NCBI RefSeq assembly: GCF_005860775.1
Contig: NZ_VCHQ01000007.1
Span: forward strand, 62,001 to 126,000
Reading direction: 5' to 3'
DNA length: 64,000 nucleotides
Source of the DNA: Klebsiella indica
GTDB lineage: Bacteria; Pseudomonadota; Gammaproteobacteria; Enterobacterales; Enterobacteriaceae
Below the pieces are notes generated by a model that was given only the letters and a program-made list of their open reading frames with translations, did not search any database and had not been told where the DNA came from. The position numbers and the translations under genes are program-made. The first letter of the stretch is position 1; each line of letters begins with the position of its first letter. Shown piece by piece: positions 8,752 through 17,181 of the stretch.

Positions 8752-8794
8752 CTAATGGCGGTTAATTCATGGTAATCAACAACCGCCAATTAGG
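8752..8794. repeat. Stem-loop downstream of deacylase gene
   Basis: TAATGGCGGTT (from 8752) and AACCGCCAATTA form a long near-perfect stem, 18-60 bases beyond the stop of the leftward gene at 8812. No T-run follows on that strand, so it may end or protect the transcript without being a classical terminator. Confidence 0.35.
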
Positions 8795-8811
8795 CCAGAT
8801 AATGCTGCCGC

Positions 8812-9930
8812 TTACATCGCCAGCCCGCCTCCGCCGCTGAACGGCTGCTCCCCGGCAATTTTCATGACTTCCGCCCCCAGGGTCACAAACGGCGCCCGGC
8901 GGCTGGCATAGATCAGGCCGCCAGATTTTGGACGTACCGCTTTGACCATATCGGTGAGCGGATCGATGATTTCGGCGACCACATCGTCGCGGTTAACCCA
9001 TTCGCCGGGCTGTTTCAACTGGACTAAAATGCCGGTTGCCGGAGCGGTAACAATCTCCCCGGCGGAAAACGGCAGCATCAGCGTTTCCTGCGCTGGAACC
9101 GCAGGCTTAACGCCCGCCAGCACGCCACGGTATTGCAGGTAGCGGTACAGCCGTTCAGCATCATCGCAGGCGGTGGCGTGATTAACATCCTGCTGACCAC
9201 GCAGCTCGACGGTGACCGCCATGCAGCCGGGCCGCTGCTGTCGCCACGATGGATAGCGGGCGGCCAGACGATGCCACGGCAAGCCGCAGGCCTCATCAAA
9301 CGAGTTGCCGCCGCTCTCCTGCGACAGCAGCACGGCGCCGATCCCCAGAAACGCCGCCAGCACACCGGCTTCGCTCTGCCAGGCAGGATCGGCATACAGA
9401 TGTAAAATCGCCCGATCGTCGCAGTGCAGATCCAACACAAGGTCGGCATCGCAGGCGAGGCTCAACAAATGATGACGCAGGGCCTGAACTTCATTGCCGA
9501 CGGGAGCGGCCGCTAACGCGCTCTGCATTGCGGCGCGCACCCGTTGCAGATACCCGGCTCGCGACACCGGCGATTCCACGTTTAAGTGCTGGCACGCCAG
9601 TGCCGCCAGATCGGGGAAGTCGCGGTTAAAATTGCGCCCGCTTCCGAGGTCGAAGCGGCCAATGCCGCTATTGAGCAGCACCTGAGCCAGTCCCGGCGGG
9701 TTCGCCACCGGCACCAGAATGATTTCGCCGCGCAGCTCACCGCGCCGTTCCGCCTGGTTCAATAATCTTTTAAGATAATGCAGAACCAGCATGCCCGGAA
9801 TTTCATCGGCGTGCAGCCCTGCCTGCAGATAGACTTTTTCTCCTGTTCCGGGCTCGCCGAAATGAAAATGGCTTAATTGCCGCTGCCCACTAAGGACATG
9901 CTCAGGTAATGTATAGTGTTTAATTCTCAT
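8812..9930 (-). CDS. Succinylglutamate desuccinylase/aspartoacylase-family zinc deacylase
   Basis: 372 residues of the AstE/AspA group (M14-like zinc carboxypeptidase fold), which removes acyl groups from N-acyl amino acids. The first zinc ligands are His40 and Glu43 in GLHADEIPG. The RNFNRDFPDL loop that binds the substrate carboxylate follows, then LVLDLHCDD with the third zinc ligand and VTVELRGQ with the catalytic glutamate. The C-terminal third looks like the beta-barrel domain of this family. It is larger than AstE (about 320) and is not in an astCADBE operon. Its neighbours (Lrp-type regulator, amino-acid importer, DDAH-like enzyme) suggest breakdown of an N-acylated or modified amino acid; the relative DoeB in ectoine catabolism shows such a setting, but no doeA is present. 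Confidence 0.8.
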   Translation of the reverse strand: MRIKHYTLPEHVLSGQRQLSHFHFGEPGTGEKVYLQAGLHADEIPGMLVLHYLKRLLNQAERRGELRGEIILVPVANPPGLAQVLLNSGIGRFDLGSGRNFNRDFPDLAALACQHLNVESPVSRAGYLQRVRAAMQSALAAAPVGNEVQALRHHLLSLACDADLVLDLHCDDRAILHLYADPAWQSEAGVLAAFLGIGAVLLSQESGGNSFDEACGLPWHRLAARYPSWRQQRPGCMAVTVELRGQQDVNHATACDDAERLYRYLQYRGVLAGVKPAVPAQETLMLPFSAGEIVTAPATGILVQLKQPGEWVNRDDVVAEIIDPLTDMVKAVRPKSGGLIYASRRAPFVTLGAEVMKIAGEQPFSGGGGLAM

Positions 9931-9944
9931 TGGACGTCCTGGTT

Positions 9945-10400
9945 GTGATAAAGAAAGCCCGGCTTGACCGTATCGATCATAAGATCCTTGAAATTCTGCG
10001 CCGGGATGGCCGCATTTCTTATCAGAAGCTCTCGGAGCAGGTAAATCTCACCGCTCGTCCCTGTCTGGAACGCGTGCGTAGCCTTGAGCGCGATGGCATT
10101 ATTCGCGGCTACAGCGCCATCATTGAACTGCCCGAGCCGGAGCATGCTTTTATCGTACAGGCGCAAATCGCGCTGGCCGACCATGGCCGCTCGCAGCCGA
10201 TGTTTGAACAGGAAATGCGCCAGACGCCCGAAGTGCTGGACTGCTGGCTGGTCAGCGGCAGCTTCGACTTTCTGCTGCGCATCGGCTGTCACAGCATGGC
10301 GCACTACTGCCAACTGGCGGATAGATGGCTAACCAGTAAAAAATTCCACGTCGATAAAATCGTCACCCTGACGGAGCTGCAGTCCATTAAGCGCACCTGA
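9945..10400 (+). CDS. Lrp/AsnC-family transcriptional regulator
   Basis: About 151 residues from GTG 9945; a TTG at 9930 gives 156. The N-terminal helix-turn-helix reads RLDRIDHKILEILRRDGRIS, then YQKLSEQVNLTARPCLERV with the recognition helix. A C-terminal RAM ligand-binding domain follows (VLDCWLVSGSFDFLLRI). Proteins of this family sense amino acids and usually control adjacent transport and catabolic genes. It is divergent from the deacylase gene with essentially no intergenic DNA, so each promoter must lie inside the neighbouring coding region. It is convergent with the permease gene: its TGA ends at 10400 and the permease stop begins at 10401. Neither start has a good ribosome site. Confidence 0.85.
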   Translation: MIKKARLDRIDHKILEILRRDGRISYQKLSEQVNLTARPCLERVRSLERDGIIRGYSAIIELPEPEHAFIVQAQIALADHGRSQPMFEQEMRQTPEVLDCWLVSGSFDFLLRIGCHSMAHYCQLADRWLTSKKFHVDKIVTLTELQSIKRT

Positions 10401-11126
10401 TCAGCCGCGACGAATAAAGGCCAGCCAGCGTCGCTCGGCGCGTGAAAAGGCGAAAATCAGCATAAAGGTGCAGAGCAGATACAGCGCGGCGGCCATCAGA
10501 AACGGAATAAACGGCGAATAGGTCATGGCGTAGAAAGCGCGCGCCACGCCGGTAATATCCAGCAAAGTCACGGTGCTGGCCAGCGACGTGGCGTGCAGTA
10601 AAAAGACCATTTCATTATTCAGCGCCGGGATCCCCCGTCTGAGGGTGGCGGGCAGGACAAGACGGCGGACGATTTGCCATTTTCCCATACCATAGGCCTC
10701 TCCGGTGATCCACTCCTGGCGCGGAAAGGTCAGCATCATCCCCGCCAGCAGTTCCGCGACGTAGGCCGAAGTATTCAGCACCAGCGCCAGGGTGGCGCAG
10801 AAGGTGGCATCGCGAAACAGCAGCCAGAATGGCTGGTCGTTCTGCCAGCCGGTCTGCACGATATCGAACTGCGACAGCCCGTAATAAATCAGCATCAACT
10901 GCAGATAAAGCGGCGTGCTGCGGAAAAACCAGGTAAATGCGCGGATGGGTACCGACAGCACGCGCGGGCCGTAAACCTGCCCTACCGCCATCAATATCGC
11001 CAGCGCCATGCCGGGAACGATGGCGAGCAAAAACAGCTCCGCGGTCACCGCCAGACCGCTCGCGGCGCCGTTGCCGTCGCTCCATAAATAGCCGGGAATC
11101 GCAGCGATAAAGGTTTGCAGATTCAT
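10401..11126 (-). CDS. Polar amino-acid ABC transporter permease (HisM/ArtM type)
   Basis: 241 residues with about five membrane segments and the inner-membrane ABC signature EAYGMGKWQIVRRLVLPATLRRGIPALNNE, the EAA loop that docks the ATPase. It is the second permease of a histidine/arginine-type importer; its start overlaps the end of the HisQ-like gene by four bases. No ATP-binding gene follows: the next gene is on the opposite strand. The pair must either use an ATPase encoded elsewhere (for example HisP, which already serves two binding proteins in enterobacteria) or have lost its own. Confidence 0.85.
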   Translation of the reverse strand: MNLQTFIAAIPGYLWSDGNGAASGLAVTAELFLLAIVPGMALAILMAVGQVYGPRVLSVPIRAFTWFFRSTPLYLQLMLIYYGLSQFDIVQTGWQNDQPFWLLFRDATFCATLALVLNTSAYVAELLAGMMLTFPRQEWITGEAYGMGKWQIVRRLVLPATLRRGIPALNNEMVFLLHATSLASTVTLLDITGVARAFYAMTYSPFIPFLMAAALYLLCTFMLIFAFSRAERRWLAFIRRG

Positions 11127-11815
11127 AGCGCCGCCCCCGCCGTCGAAGAACGCAGGGCATAACGCTTCGCCAGACGGCTAAACAGCCAGCTGGAAAGCGC
11201 GGTGATAACCATATAAATCAGCGACACCAGGAAGTAGAACAAAAACGGTTTTTGCGTGGCGCGACCGGCCTGTTCGGCCAGCCATACCATATCCTCCAGA
11301 CCGAGGATTGAGACCAGCGCCGACGCTTTCATCAGTCCCAGCCAGTTATTGTTGATCCCTGGAATAGCAAAGCTCAGCATCTGCGGCAACATCACCCGGC
11401 GGAATACCGTCCACGGACGCATACCGTATGCCTGCGCCGCTTCGGTTTGCCCGCTATCAACGGTAAGAAACGCGCCGCGAAACGTCTCGGTGTAGTAAGC
11501 CCCGAACACAAAGCCAATCGCCAGCACGCCGGAAATAAAGGTATTGAAACGAACGGGCCCCAGACCGACCAGCCCCAGCAGCTGGTTCACCAGCATTTCG
11601 CCGCCAAAAAACAGCAGCAGCATAATCACCAGTTCAGGGATACCGCGCACCAGCGTGGTATAGCCAGTAGAAAACACGCGCAGCCACGGCGGGCCAAAAA
11701 GTTTAATCAGCGCGTTAATCAGCCCCAGCAGCAGAGCCACCAGTAATGAAGAGAACATCACGCACAGCGAAAGCGCCGCGCCGCGTAACAGCAATGGTAA
11801 ATAGTCTGCGACCAT
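11123..11815 (-). CDS. Polar amino-acid ABC transporter permease (HisQ/ArtQ type)
   Basis: 230 residues with five hydrophobic segments and the EAA loop EAAQAYGMRPWTVFRRVMLPQ. It pairs with the HisM-like permease to form the membrane channel of an importer for basic or polar amino acids. It lies 64 bases downstream of the binding-protein gene and overlaps the next permease gene by four bases, so it is part of one operon starting at the DDAH-like gene. Confidence 0.87.
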   Translation of the reverse strand: MVADYLPLLLRGAALSLCVMFSSLLVALLLGLINALIKLFGPPWLRVFSTGYTTLVRGIPELVIMLLLFFGGEMLVNQLLGLVGLGPVRFNTFISGVLAIGFVFGAYYTETFRGAFLTVDSGQTEAAQAYGMRPWTVFRRVMLPQMLSFAIPGINNNWLGLMKASALVSILGLEDMVWLAEQAGRATQKPFLFYFLVSLIYMVITALSSWLFSRLAKRYALRSSTAGAAL

Positions 11816-11879
11816 GTTCAGCCTTCCACGGGTGTCGTAAACGGGCGCCAGTCAATGGCTGCGCCCTCGCCTTTACGAC

Positions 11880-12653
11880 TTATTTGCCATAGATATCAAA
11901 GCTAAAGTATTTTTTCTGGATGGCATCGTAGGTACCGTCGGCACGGATTGCCTTAATGGCGCCATTCAACGCATCGCGCAGCGCCGGATTGTCTTTATTG
12001 ACCGCGATCCCAACGTCGGAAGAGATGCCGCCATCCTGGATAACCGGGCCGGCAAAAGCAAATTTCTGCCCACGGGGAGTATCAATAAAGCCGGTCGCCG
12101 CCTGGATATTATCCTGCAAAGAGGCGTCGATACGCCCGGAGAGCAGGTCGAGATAGACATTGTCCTGGTTGGCGTAACTGACAATCTTCACGCCATGACT
12201 GGCCCAGTTTGCCTTAGCAAACGCTTCATGAGTGGAGCCCGTCTGCACGCCAACGGTCTTGCCTTTCAGGCTGGCGACATCCGGCAGTAGCGGGCTACCC
12301 TTACGCGCCACCAGTTGCGCCGCGCTGCGATAGTAGCGGTCGGTAAAGTCCACTTCTTTTTTGCGCTCATCGGTAATATTGAGCGAAGCAATAATGGCAT
12401 CGTATTTATGCGCGTTGAGGGCGGCGATCATACTTTCAAACGGCTGCTTCACAAAAACGCATTTCGCTTTCAGCTGCGTGCAAAGCGCGTTGGCGATATC
12501 AATATCAAAGCCGGTAATTTCCCCGCTGGGCGCCAGAACATCGAAGGGCGGGTAGCCGCCATCAACGCCAAAGCTGATGGTGTCAAACTGCTGAGCGGCC
12601 AACGGCGCGCTAAGCGCCATACAAGCCAGTAAAGCGGCAAGGCGTATTTTCAT
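11880..12653 (-). CDS. Periplasmic amino-acid binding protein (HisJ/ArgT/ArtJ family)
   Basis: 257 residues. The signal peptide MKIRLAALLACMALSAPLAA ends in a signal-peptidase I type site, so the protein is free in the periplasm. The family pattern is visible: FGVDGGYPPFDVLAPSGEITGFDIDIANALC, then CVFVKQPFESMIAALNAHKYDAIIASLNIT with the arginine-containing ERKKEVDFTDRYYRSA motif that holds the ligand carboxylate. Two cysteines near residues 57 and 65 match the disulphide of HisJ/ArgT. It delivers a basic amino acid or derivative to the two permeases downstream. With the DDAH-like enzyme next to it, methylated arginine or citrulline-like ligands are plausible but not shown. Confidence 0.88.
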   Translation of the reverse strand: MKIRLAALLACMALSAPLAAQQFDTISFGVDGGYPPFDVLAPSGEITGFDIDIANALCTQLKAKCVFVKQPFESMIAALNAHKYDAIIASLNITDERKKEVDFTDRYYRSAAQLVARKGSPLLPDVASLKGKTVGVQTGSTHEAFAKANWASHGVKIVSYANQDNVYLDLLSGRIDASLQDNIQAATGFIDTPRGQKFAFAGPVIQDGGISSDVGIAVNKDNPALRDALNGAIKAIRADGTYDAIQKKYFSFDIYGK

Positions 12654-12682
12654 TTTCGGATTCCCCGGAGTTGGCGCGATGA

Positions 12683-13444
12683 TTAAAAACGCAGTGAGAG
12701 GCAGGTCAGCCCGCCATCCATCTTCTTAAATTCGCTGGTATCAAGTTGCACGATCGGCATGCCCAGCTTACTGATTTCACTCAGGGTATAGGGGTACCCC
12801 TGCGGCGTAATTAAGGTATCGTTGATCCACAGCGTATTTCCGGCGTAGGACTCTTCCTCCGGGATAACGGTGCGGTTAAAACCGCTAAACGCCGGGTGAT
12901 TAACATAGCCTTCCGTCAGCAACAGCGTATTGCGGCCAACATAGTTGACGATTGATTTCAGATGCAGGCCGGCGCTGACCTCAATCGCCGTCACGCGATA
13001 GCCGTGCGGCTCAACGGCAGCGGCAAACTCGCGGATCCCCTGCTCGTCAGTGCGCGCCGTCAGGCCGATAAAAAACTGTTTATCCACCAGCAGCACGTCG
13101 CCGCCGTCCATATGTCCCTGCTCGCTCATCTGCACCAGCGGGCGAAAACCCGCCAGAAGCGGAGCGATGGTATCCACTTCCCCCCGACGACTCGGCGCGC
13201 CCGGATGGGTAATCACCGCCAGTTCCGGCATCACTACGGCGGTATCTTCAACAAAGTGCGCGTCCGGATAATCCTCTGCGGCAGGCAGTACGGTGACCTT
13301 GAGGCCAAGCCGTAACAAGGTTTCTATATAGGCAAGAAACTGACGGGTGGTATTGGCAACATCCGGTGCGCCTAACCGGGCGGTTGTTTGCCCGGCGCCG
13401 CAGGTAGCGGCCGGTAAACGAGCGATAGCTTGGGTAAAATGCAT
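12683..13444 (-). CDS. Dimethylarginine dimethylaminohydrolase (DDAH)-family guanidino hydrolase
   Basis: 253 residues from an ATG with GAGGG six bases upstream; a start 11 codons earlier lacks one. The guanidino-modifying fold is clear: DAHFVEDTAVV, HMDGGDVLLVD, LHLKSIVNYV with the catalytic His, and DGGLTCLSLRF with the nucleophilic cysteine (about residue 248). DDAH enzymes turn N-omega-methylated arginines into citrulline and methylamines in the cytoplasm; relatives act on arginine or other guanidino compounds. Bacterial DDAH is usually about 255 residues, in agreement. As first gene of an operon with an amino-acid importer, it probably processes the imported compound. Substrate identity is inferred, not seen. 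Confidence 0.85.
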   Translation of the reverse strand: MHFTQAIARLPAATCGAGQTTARLGAPDVANTTRQFLAYIETLLRLGLKVTVLPAAEDYPDAHFVEDTAVVMPELAVITHPGAPSRRGEVDTIAPLLAGFRPLVQMSEQGHMDGGDVLLVDKQFFIGLTARTDEQGIREFAAAVEPHGYRVTAIEVSAGLHLKSIVNYVGRNTLLLTEGYVNHPAFSGFNRTVIPEEESYAGNTLWINDTLITPQGYPYTLSEISKLGMPIVQLDTSEFKKMDGGLTCLSLRF

Positions 13445-13603
13445 TGATAACCCTCTGATGGCATTGGTTTGTATCATTCCCGGAACGGGTTAATTGATTA
13501 TTAAACAGATGTAGCCGCCAGTCTGGCTGAATCGTCCGCCGTTACCCTCAATTTGCGCTGTATACGCCCGTGGGGACGACGCATTCCGTTGTAAGGGAAG
13601 TGC

Positions 13604-13621
13604 GCCTTATCTGGATAAGGC
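13604..13621. promoter_or_regulatory. Palindrome GCCTTATC-TG-GATAAGGC
   Basis: Perfect 8-bp arms around TG, 160 bases upstream of the DDAH-like gene, in an otherwise featureless part of the 586-base gap 13445-14030. It is a candidate operator for the divergent or neighbouring operon; no regulator is assigned. Confidence 0.3.
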
Positions 13622-13748
13622 TGGTCAGCTAAGCGGGTTATCGGGGTTTTATTCCGTTGTTTATCAGCGTGAATGTTTTTCAGGGAAGTTTTGCCGAAAA
13701 GGGGTGTTTTTGTTTCAGATTGCTGACAAAGTGCGCTCTTTGAGAATT

Positions 13749-13835
13749 GCCCGGCGGCGCATTCGCTTGCGCGGGCCTACGTCGCCGAATGCTGAAGGTC
13801 GTATAGGTCGGGTAAGGCGAGAGTCGCCACCCGAC
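13749..13835. repeat. REP-type palindromic repeats (paired, BIME-like)
   Basis: Two palindromic units: GCCCGGCGGCGC...GCGGGCC (13749-13777) and GTCGGG...CCCGAC (13807-13835). Both have the GC-rich imperfect stem of enterobacterial REP elements, here in the gap between two leftward genes. Such units usually protect transcripts or bind gyrase and IHF. Confidence 0.7.
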
Positions 13836-13843
13836 AAGAAAAC

Positions 13844-13878
13844 AGTACAATGTCTGATGCAGGTTTATCATCAGTCTC
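13844..13878 (+). repeat. 35-bp dispersed repeat, copy 1
   Basis: This segment adjoining the REP pair matches 43314-43348 at 30 of 35 positions (shared core ATCAG preceded by CAGGTTT). Both copies sit just beside REP-like palindromes, so it may be a recurrent flank of the repeat unit. Confidence 0.6.
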
Positions 13879-14030
13879 GTTTTTGTTTTCGCCTGGTCTG
13901 GTCTGGCGGCCTGTGAACGGCATCAGGACAGCAAGGGAATAGACACCATCTGGCTTTAGCCAAAACCACCTTTTAACTAAAGGCCTCCGGCCAGCAATAA
14001 AACCAACCGCTATTCGCTTTACCGGACGCG

Positions 14031-15554
14031 TTATTCGCGGATGGGGCTGTTATCCGGCAGTACCAGCCCGGTAAGTTTTTTAATCGGCATCGCCTTGTAA
14101 AAATACCATCCCTGAATCAAGGCATTTTCATCGAAGGATTTAACAAATTCAAAATCCATTTTGCTTTCCACACCTTCAAAAACAATTTTTTTATTCAGTT
14201 TATAGACAACATTAAGAACCGACATCAGGATATTTCGTTTATACTCATTCTTAAGCCCGCTCACGAAAAATTTATCCAGTTTGATCTCATCATAAAAGAC
14301 TTCGGTTAACCATAATAAGTTTGATGAGCCGGTACCGAAATCATCAAGGGCGATCCTTAAACCACGCTTCATCGCCGCCAGTGAGAAAGCAGTAATGTTT
14401 TTATAGTACTCGTTGCTTCGTTCAGTGATTTCAATCTTAATCTGCTGAGGACGGACGTTGTTATTTTGTAAAAGCAATAAAAGGTTATCGAGGAAGTGAG
14501 GATCTGTTATTTCGTATTTGCCAATATTAATGGCCAGCGTAAAATTTTTATTTGCCTGTAGAATTGTTTTTAACTCTTTGATCGATGTTTCGATAACCAG
14601 CTTAGAGATCTCGTTATAAACATTCATCTGCTCCGCCATCGAAATAAACAGTTCGGGCGATACCTGTCCGAAGATCTTATCATGCCAGCGTACCAGCGCT
14701 TCTACGCCGACAATGCTTTCATTTTTTGCACAGACTAACGGCTGATATTCCATGTAAATTTTCTTATTGGCGATGGCTTTTTTCAGGTGAGCTTCCAGCG
14801 ATCGTCGTTCGCTAAGATAGCTGAGAACGGAGTAGACAAACGCCATGCCAATGATAAAAGCGGCGATCATGATTAACGCCATTAAAGCCAGAGAAAGAGA
14901 GAAAAAACCTTGTTTTTTCTCAGCCACATTGGCGCAAAAATCATATTGACTGCTGCACAACCTGATTTTCACTAAGGATGCTGAATTACCTTTTATTTTA
15001 TTCTCGGCCAGGAAAACGTGACGCCCATTTAAACTGACCAATGAAAAATCAAGATCCATATTCCGTCGTAAAAACGGACGAAAGGCGAACGGAGAGGTAA
15101 AGGAGATAATATTATTATATTGGCTCATATCCATAACGACGCCATACGGAAGATAATTTTTTATCCCTTTGTAGATACTATAACCGTTCGACACGACGTA
15201 TTTATTATCAGGCAGCGGTAACGGCTTATCGAGCATCCCCCAATTTGCGGTGCAGGCAAGCTTTCCATGCTCGACAATACCTAAATCGTTGACTTTTACG
15301 TACCGCCAGATGACCTCTCGCAAGGCCGCGATAGCCTGCTTATCGCAGCTATCAATCCGCGATGACTGAACATGATTGATGGCAGAGACTATTTGCGTGG
15401 TCACATTTTCGGCGCGGCTAAGTAAATCATGGCCCTGGTCAGATAAACGACCGCGCTGATGGTTCAGCATAATGGAATTTGTCAGGAAAACACTAAGGAA
15501 CACTGTAACACCGCCACCCACCAGCAACCATTTCTTTTTATTGATAAATTTCAT
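14031..15554 (-). CDS. Membrane-bound EAL-domain cyclic-di-GMP phosphodiesterase with periplasmic CSS-like domain
   Basis: 507 residues. Membrane segments near residues 10-30 and 220-245 bracket a periplasmic domain with two cysteines (about 70 and 101) as in CSS-domain enzymes, where a disulphide controls activity; the usual CSS triplet reads CTA here. The cytoplasmic EAL domain keeps its catalytic set: EALVRW (Glu285), NIGKYE, EITERS, ALDDFGTG, IKLDKFF and EGVES. It should therefore hydrolyse c-di-GMP to pGpG and favour motility over biofilm. It is a single gene, flanked by a REP-rich gap downstream and the mdt promoter region upstream. It resembles E. coli PdeB/PdeC-type proteins, but I do not assign an orthologue. 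Confidence 0.87.
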   Translation of the reverse strand: MKFINKKKWLLVGGGVTVFLSVFLTNSIMLNHQRGRLSDQGHDLLSRAENVTTQIVSAINHVQSSRIDSCDKQAIAALREVIWRYVKVNDLGIVEHGKLACTANWGMLDKPLPLPDNKYVVSNGYSIYKGIKNYLPYGVVMDMSQYNNIISFTSPFAFRPFLRRNMDLDFSLVSLNGRHVFLAENKIKGNSASLVKIRLCSSQYDFCANVAEKKQGFFSLSLALMALIMIAAFIIGMAFVYSVLSYLSERRSLEAHLKKAIANKKIYMEYQPLVCAKNESIVGVEALVRWHDKIFGQVSPELFISMAEQMNVYNEISKLVIETSIKELKTILQANKNFTLAINIGKYEITDPHFLDNLLLLLQNNNVRPQQIKIEITERSNEYYKNITAFSLAAMKRGLRIALDDFGTGSSNLLWLTEVFYDEIKLDKFFVSGLKNEYKRNILMSVLNVVYKLNKKIVFEGVESKMDFEFVKSFDENALIQGWYFYKAMPIKKLTGLVLPDNSPIRE

Positions 15555-15716
15555 CGTCTCTCCGCAACCCTTAATGGGTACCGATAACGTCTTGTTAAAT
15601 ATTTAAACCAAAAACTGTTCAGATACGTCAGATTGATAATAAATGGCGTTAAATTAAAGCTGTTATACCAGGCCTGTGTCTCGATAACCACTCGTATCGC
15701 CGAAATCATTCGAGTT

Positions 15717-15748
15717 GCAGGGCAAAATGGTTAACCGTTTTGCCCTGC
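15717..15748. repeat. 32-bp near-perfect palindrome in gap upstream of mdtA
   Basis: Arms GCAGGGCAAAA and TTTTGCCCTGC enclose GGTTAACC, with one mismatched pair. It is preceded by ATTCGAGTT, a motif I associate with a dispersed enterobacterial intergenic repeat (a related version lies at 35400-35440). The rest of the 376-base gap 15555-15930 shows nothing recognisable except the box below. Confidence 0.5.
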
Positions 15749-15851
15749 GCTCGCTTGTCGTCGCGATGCCTCTTGAATGGTTTTAGGAATATTCACCTAA
15801 CTTGCTCATAAAAAAGCACATTATCCAGATATATCCAACAGTCTTTTCATA

Positions 15852-15869
15852 ATTCCTCCATTTTTAAGC
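15852..15869 (+). promoter_or_regulatory. Possible BaeR box upstream of mdtA
   Basis: ATTCCTCCATTTTTAAGC resembles the BaeR site known upstream of E. coli mdtA (TTCTCCAT core followed by ATTGGC) in its first half only. It is 61 bases before the mdtA start. This is a weak match given for checking. Confidence 0.3.
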
Positions 15870-15930
15870 TGCGTTCGCTGACTAAACTAGTATCATTCCG
15901 TGAAACATTTCAGGATGAGATAGCAACATA

Positions 15931-17181
15931 ATGAAAGATAGCAATAAAAACCGTTGGATAGCCGTACTGGTGGTCGCAATTGCCGCAGGTGGCGCGTACT
16001 GGTTTTGGCAGGATCGCGAAGCGGCAAAAACGCCGTCTTCGGCGACTGCCGATCAGAATCCGCGGCAAGGCGGCGGACGCCATGGTCGTTTTGGCGCGAC
16101 CCTGGCGCCGGTGCAGGCGGCAACGGCTACCCGCGAATCGGTACCTCGCTATCTTTCCGGCCTCGGTACGGTGACGGCGGCGAATACCGTCACCGTGCGC
16201 AGCCGCGTCGACGGCCAGCTTCTGGCTATCCATTTTACCGAAGGTCAGCAGGTGAAGGCCGGCGATCTGCTGGCGGAAATCGACCCCAGCCAGTTTAAGG
16301 TTAACCTCGCCCAGGCGCAGGCTGAGCTGGCAAAAGATCAGGCCACCCTGGCTAACGCCCGCCGCGATCTGGCTCGCTATCAACAGCTGGTCAAAACCAA
16401 TCTGGTTTCACGTCAGGAGCTTGATACCCAGCAATCGCTGGTGGCTGAAACTCAGGCGACTATCAAGGCCGATGAAGCGACCGTCGCCAGCGCCCAGCTG
16501 CAGTTGAACTGGAGCCGCATCACCGCGCCGATTGATGGCCGGGTCGGGCTAAAGCAGGTTGATATCGGCAACCAGATTTCCAGTAGTGACAGCACCGGGA
16601 TTGTGGTTCTGACGCAAACCCACCCTATCGACCTGGTCTTTACGCTGCCGGAAAACCAAATTGCCACGGTCGTTCAGGCGCAAAAAGCGGGCAAAAAACT
16701 GGTCGTCGAAGCCTGGGATCGCACCAACAAACAGAAAATTAGCGAAGGTTATCTGCTAAGTCTTGATAACCAGATTGACGCCACCACCGGCACCATCAAA
16801 CTTAAAGCGCGCTTTAATAACCAGGATGACGCCCTGTTTCCCAATCAATTCGTGAACGCCCGCATGCTGGTTGATACCGAACAAAACGCAGTGGTGATCC
16901 CAGCCGCTGCGCTGCAAATGGGCAATGAAGGGCATTTCGTCTGGGTGCTGAACGACGAAAATCAAGTCAGCAAACACAACGTGACGCCAGGTATCCAGGA
17001 CAGCCTGAAGGTGGTCATTAACGCCGGTCTTTCTGCCGGAGATCGCGTCGTGACGGACGGTATTGACCGTCTGACGGAAGGCGCGAAGGTTGAAGTGGTG
17101 GACGCCCTCAAGGCCACCGGCGCCGCCGAACCGGCGGAAGCCCCCCGCGGCGAACACGGTAAAAAAGGAGCGCGCTCCTGA
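15931..17181 (+). CDS. mdtA: MdtABC efflux pump, membrane fusion protein
   Basis: 416 residues, against about 415 in E. coli. An N-terminal membrane anchor or signal ([18 protein letters not shown]) leads to the RND periplasmic adaptor fold: lipoyl half-motifs around [31 protein letters not shown], an alpha-hairpin (about 115-180), and the second lipoyl half [19 protein letters not shown]. It links the inner-membrane MdtB/MdtC heterotrimer to TolC for export of bile salts, novobiocin and related compounds. It is first in an operon of six genes; its TGA overlaps the mdtB ATG by one base. The BaeSR pair at the operon's end is the known activator in E. coli. Confidence 0.97.
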   Translation: MKDSNKNRWIAVLVVAIAAGGAYWFWQDREAAKTPSSATADQNPRQGGGRHGRFGATLAPVQAATATRESVPRYLSGLGTVTAANTVTVRSRVDGQLLAIHFTEGQQVKAGDLLAEIDPSQFKVNLAQAQAELAKDQATLANARRDLARYQQLVKTNLVSRQELDTQQSLVAETQATIKADEATVASAQLQLNWSRITAPIDGRVGLKQVDIGNQISSSDSTGIVVLTQTHPIDLVFTLPENQIATVVQAQKAGKKLVVEAWDRTNKQKISEGYLLSLDNQIDATTGTIKLKARFNNQDDALFPNQFVNARMLVDTEQNAVVIPAAALQMGNEGHFVWVLNDENQVSKHNVTPGIQDSLKVVINAGLSAGDRVVTDGIDRLTEGAKVEVVDALKATGAAEPAEAPRGEHGKKGARS

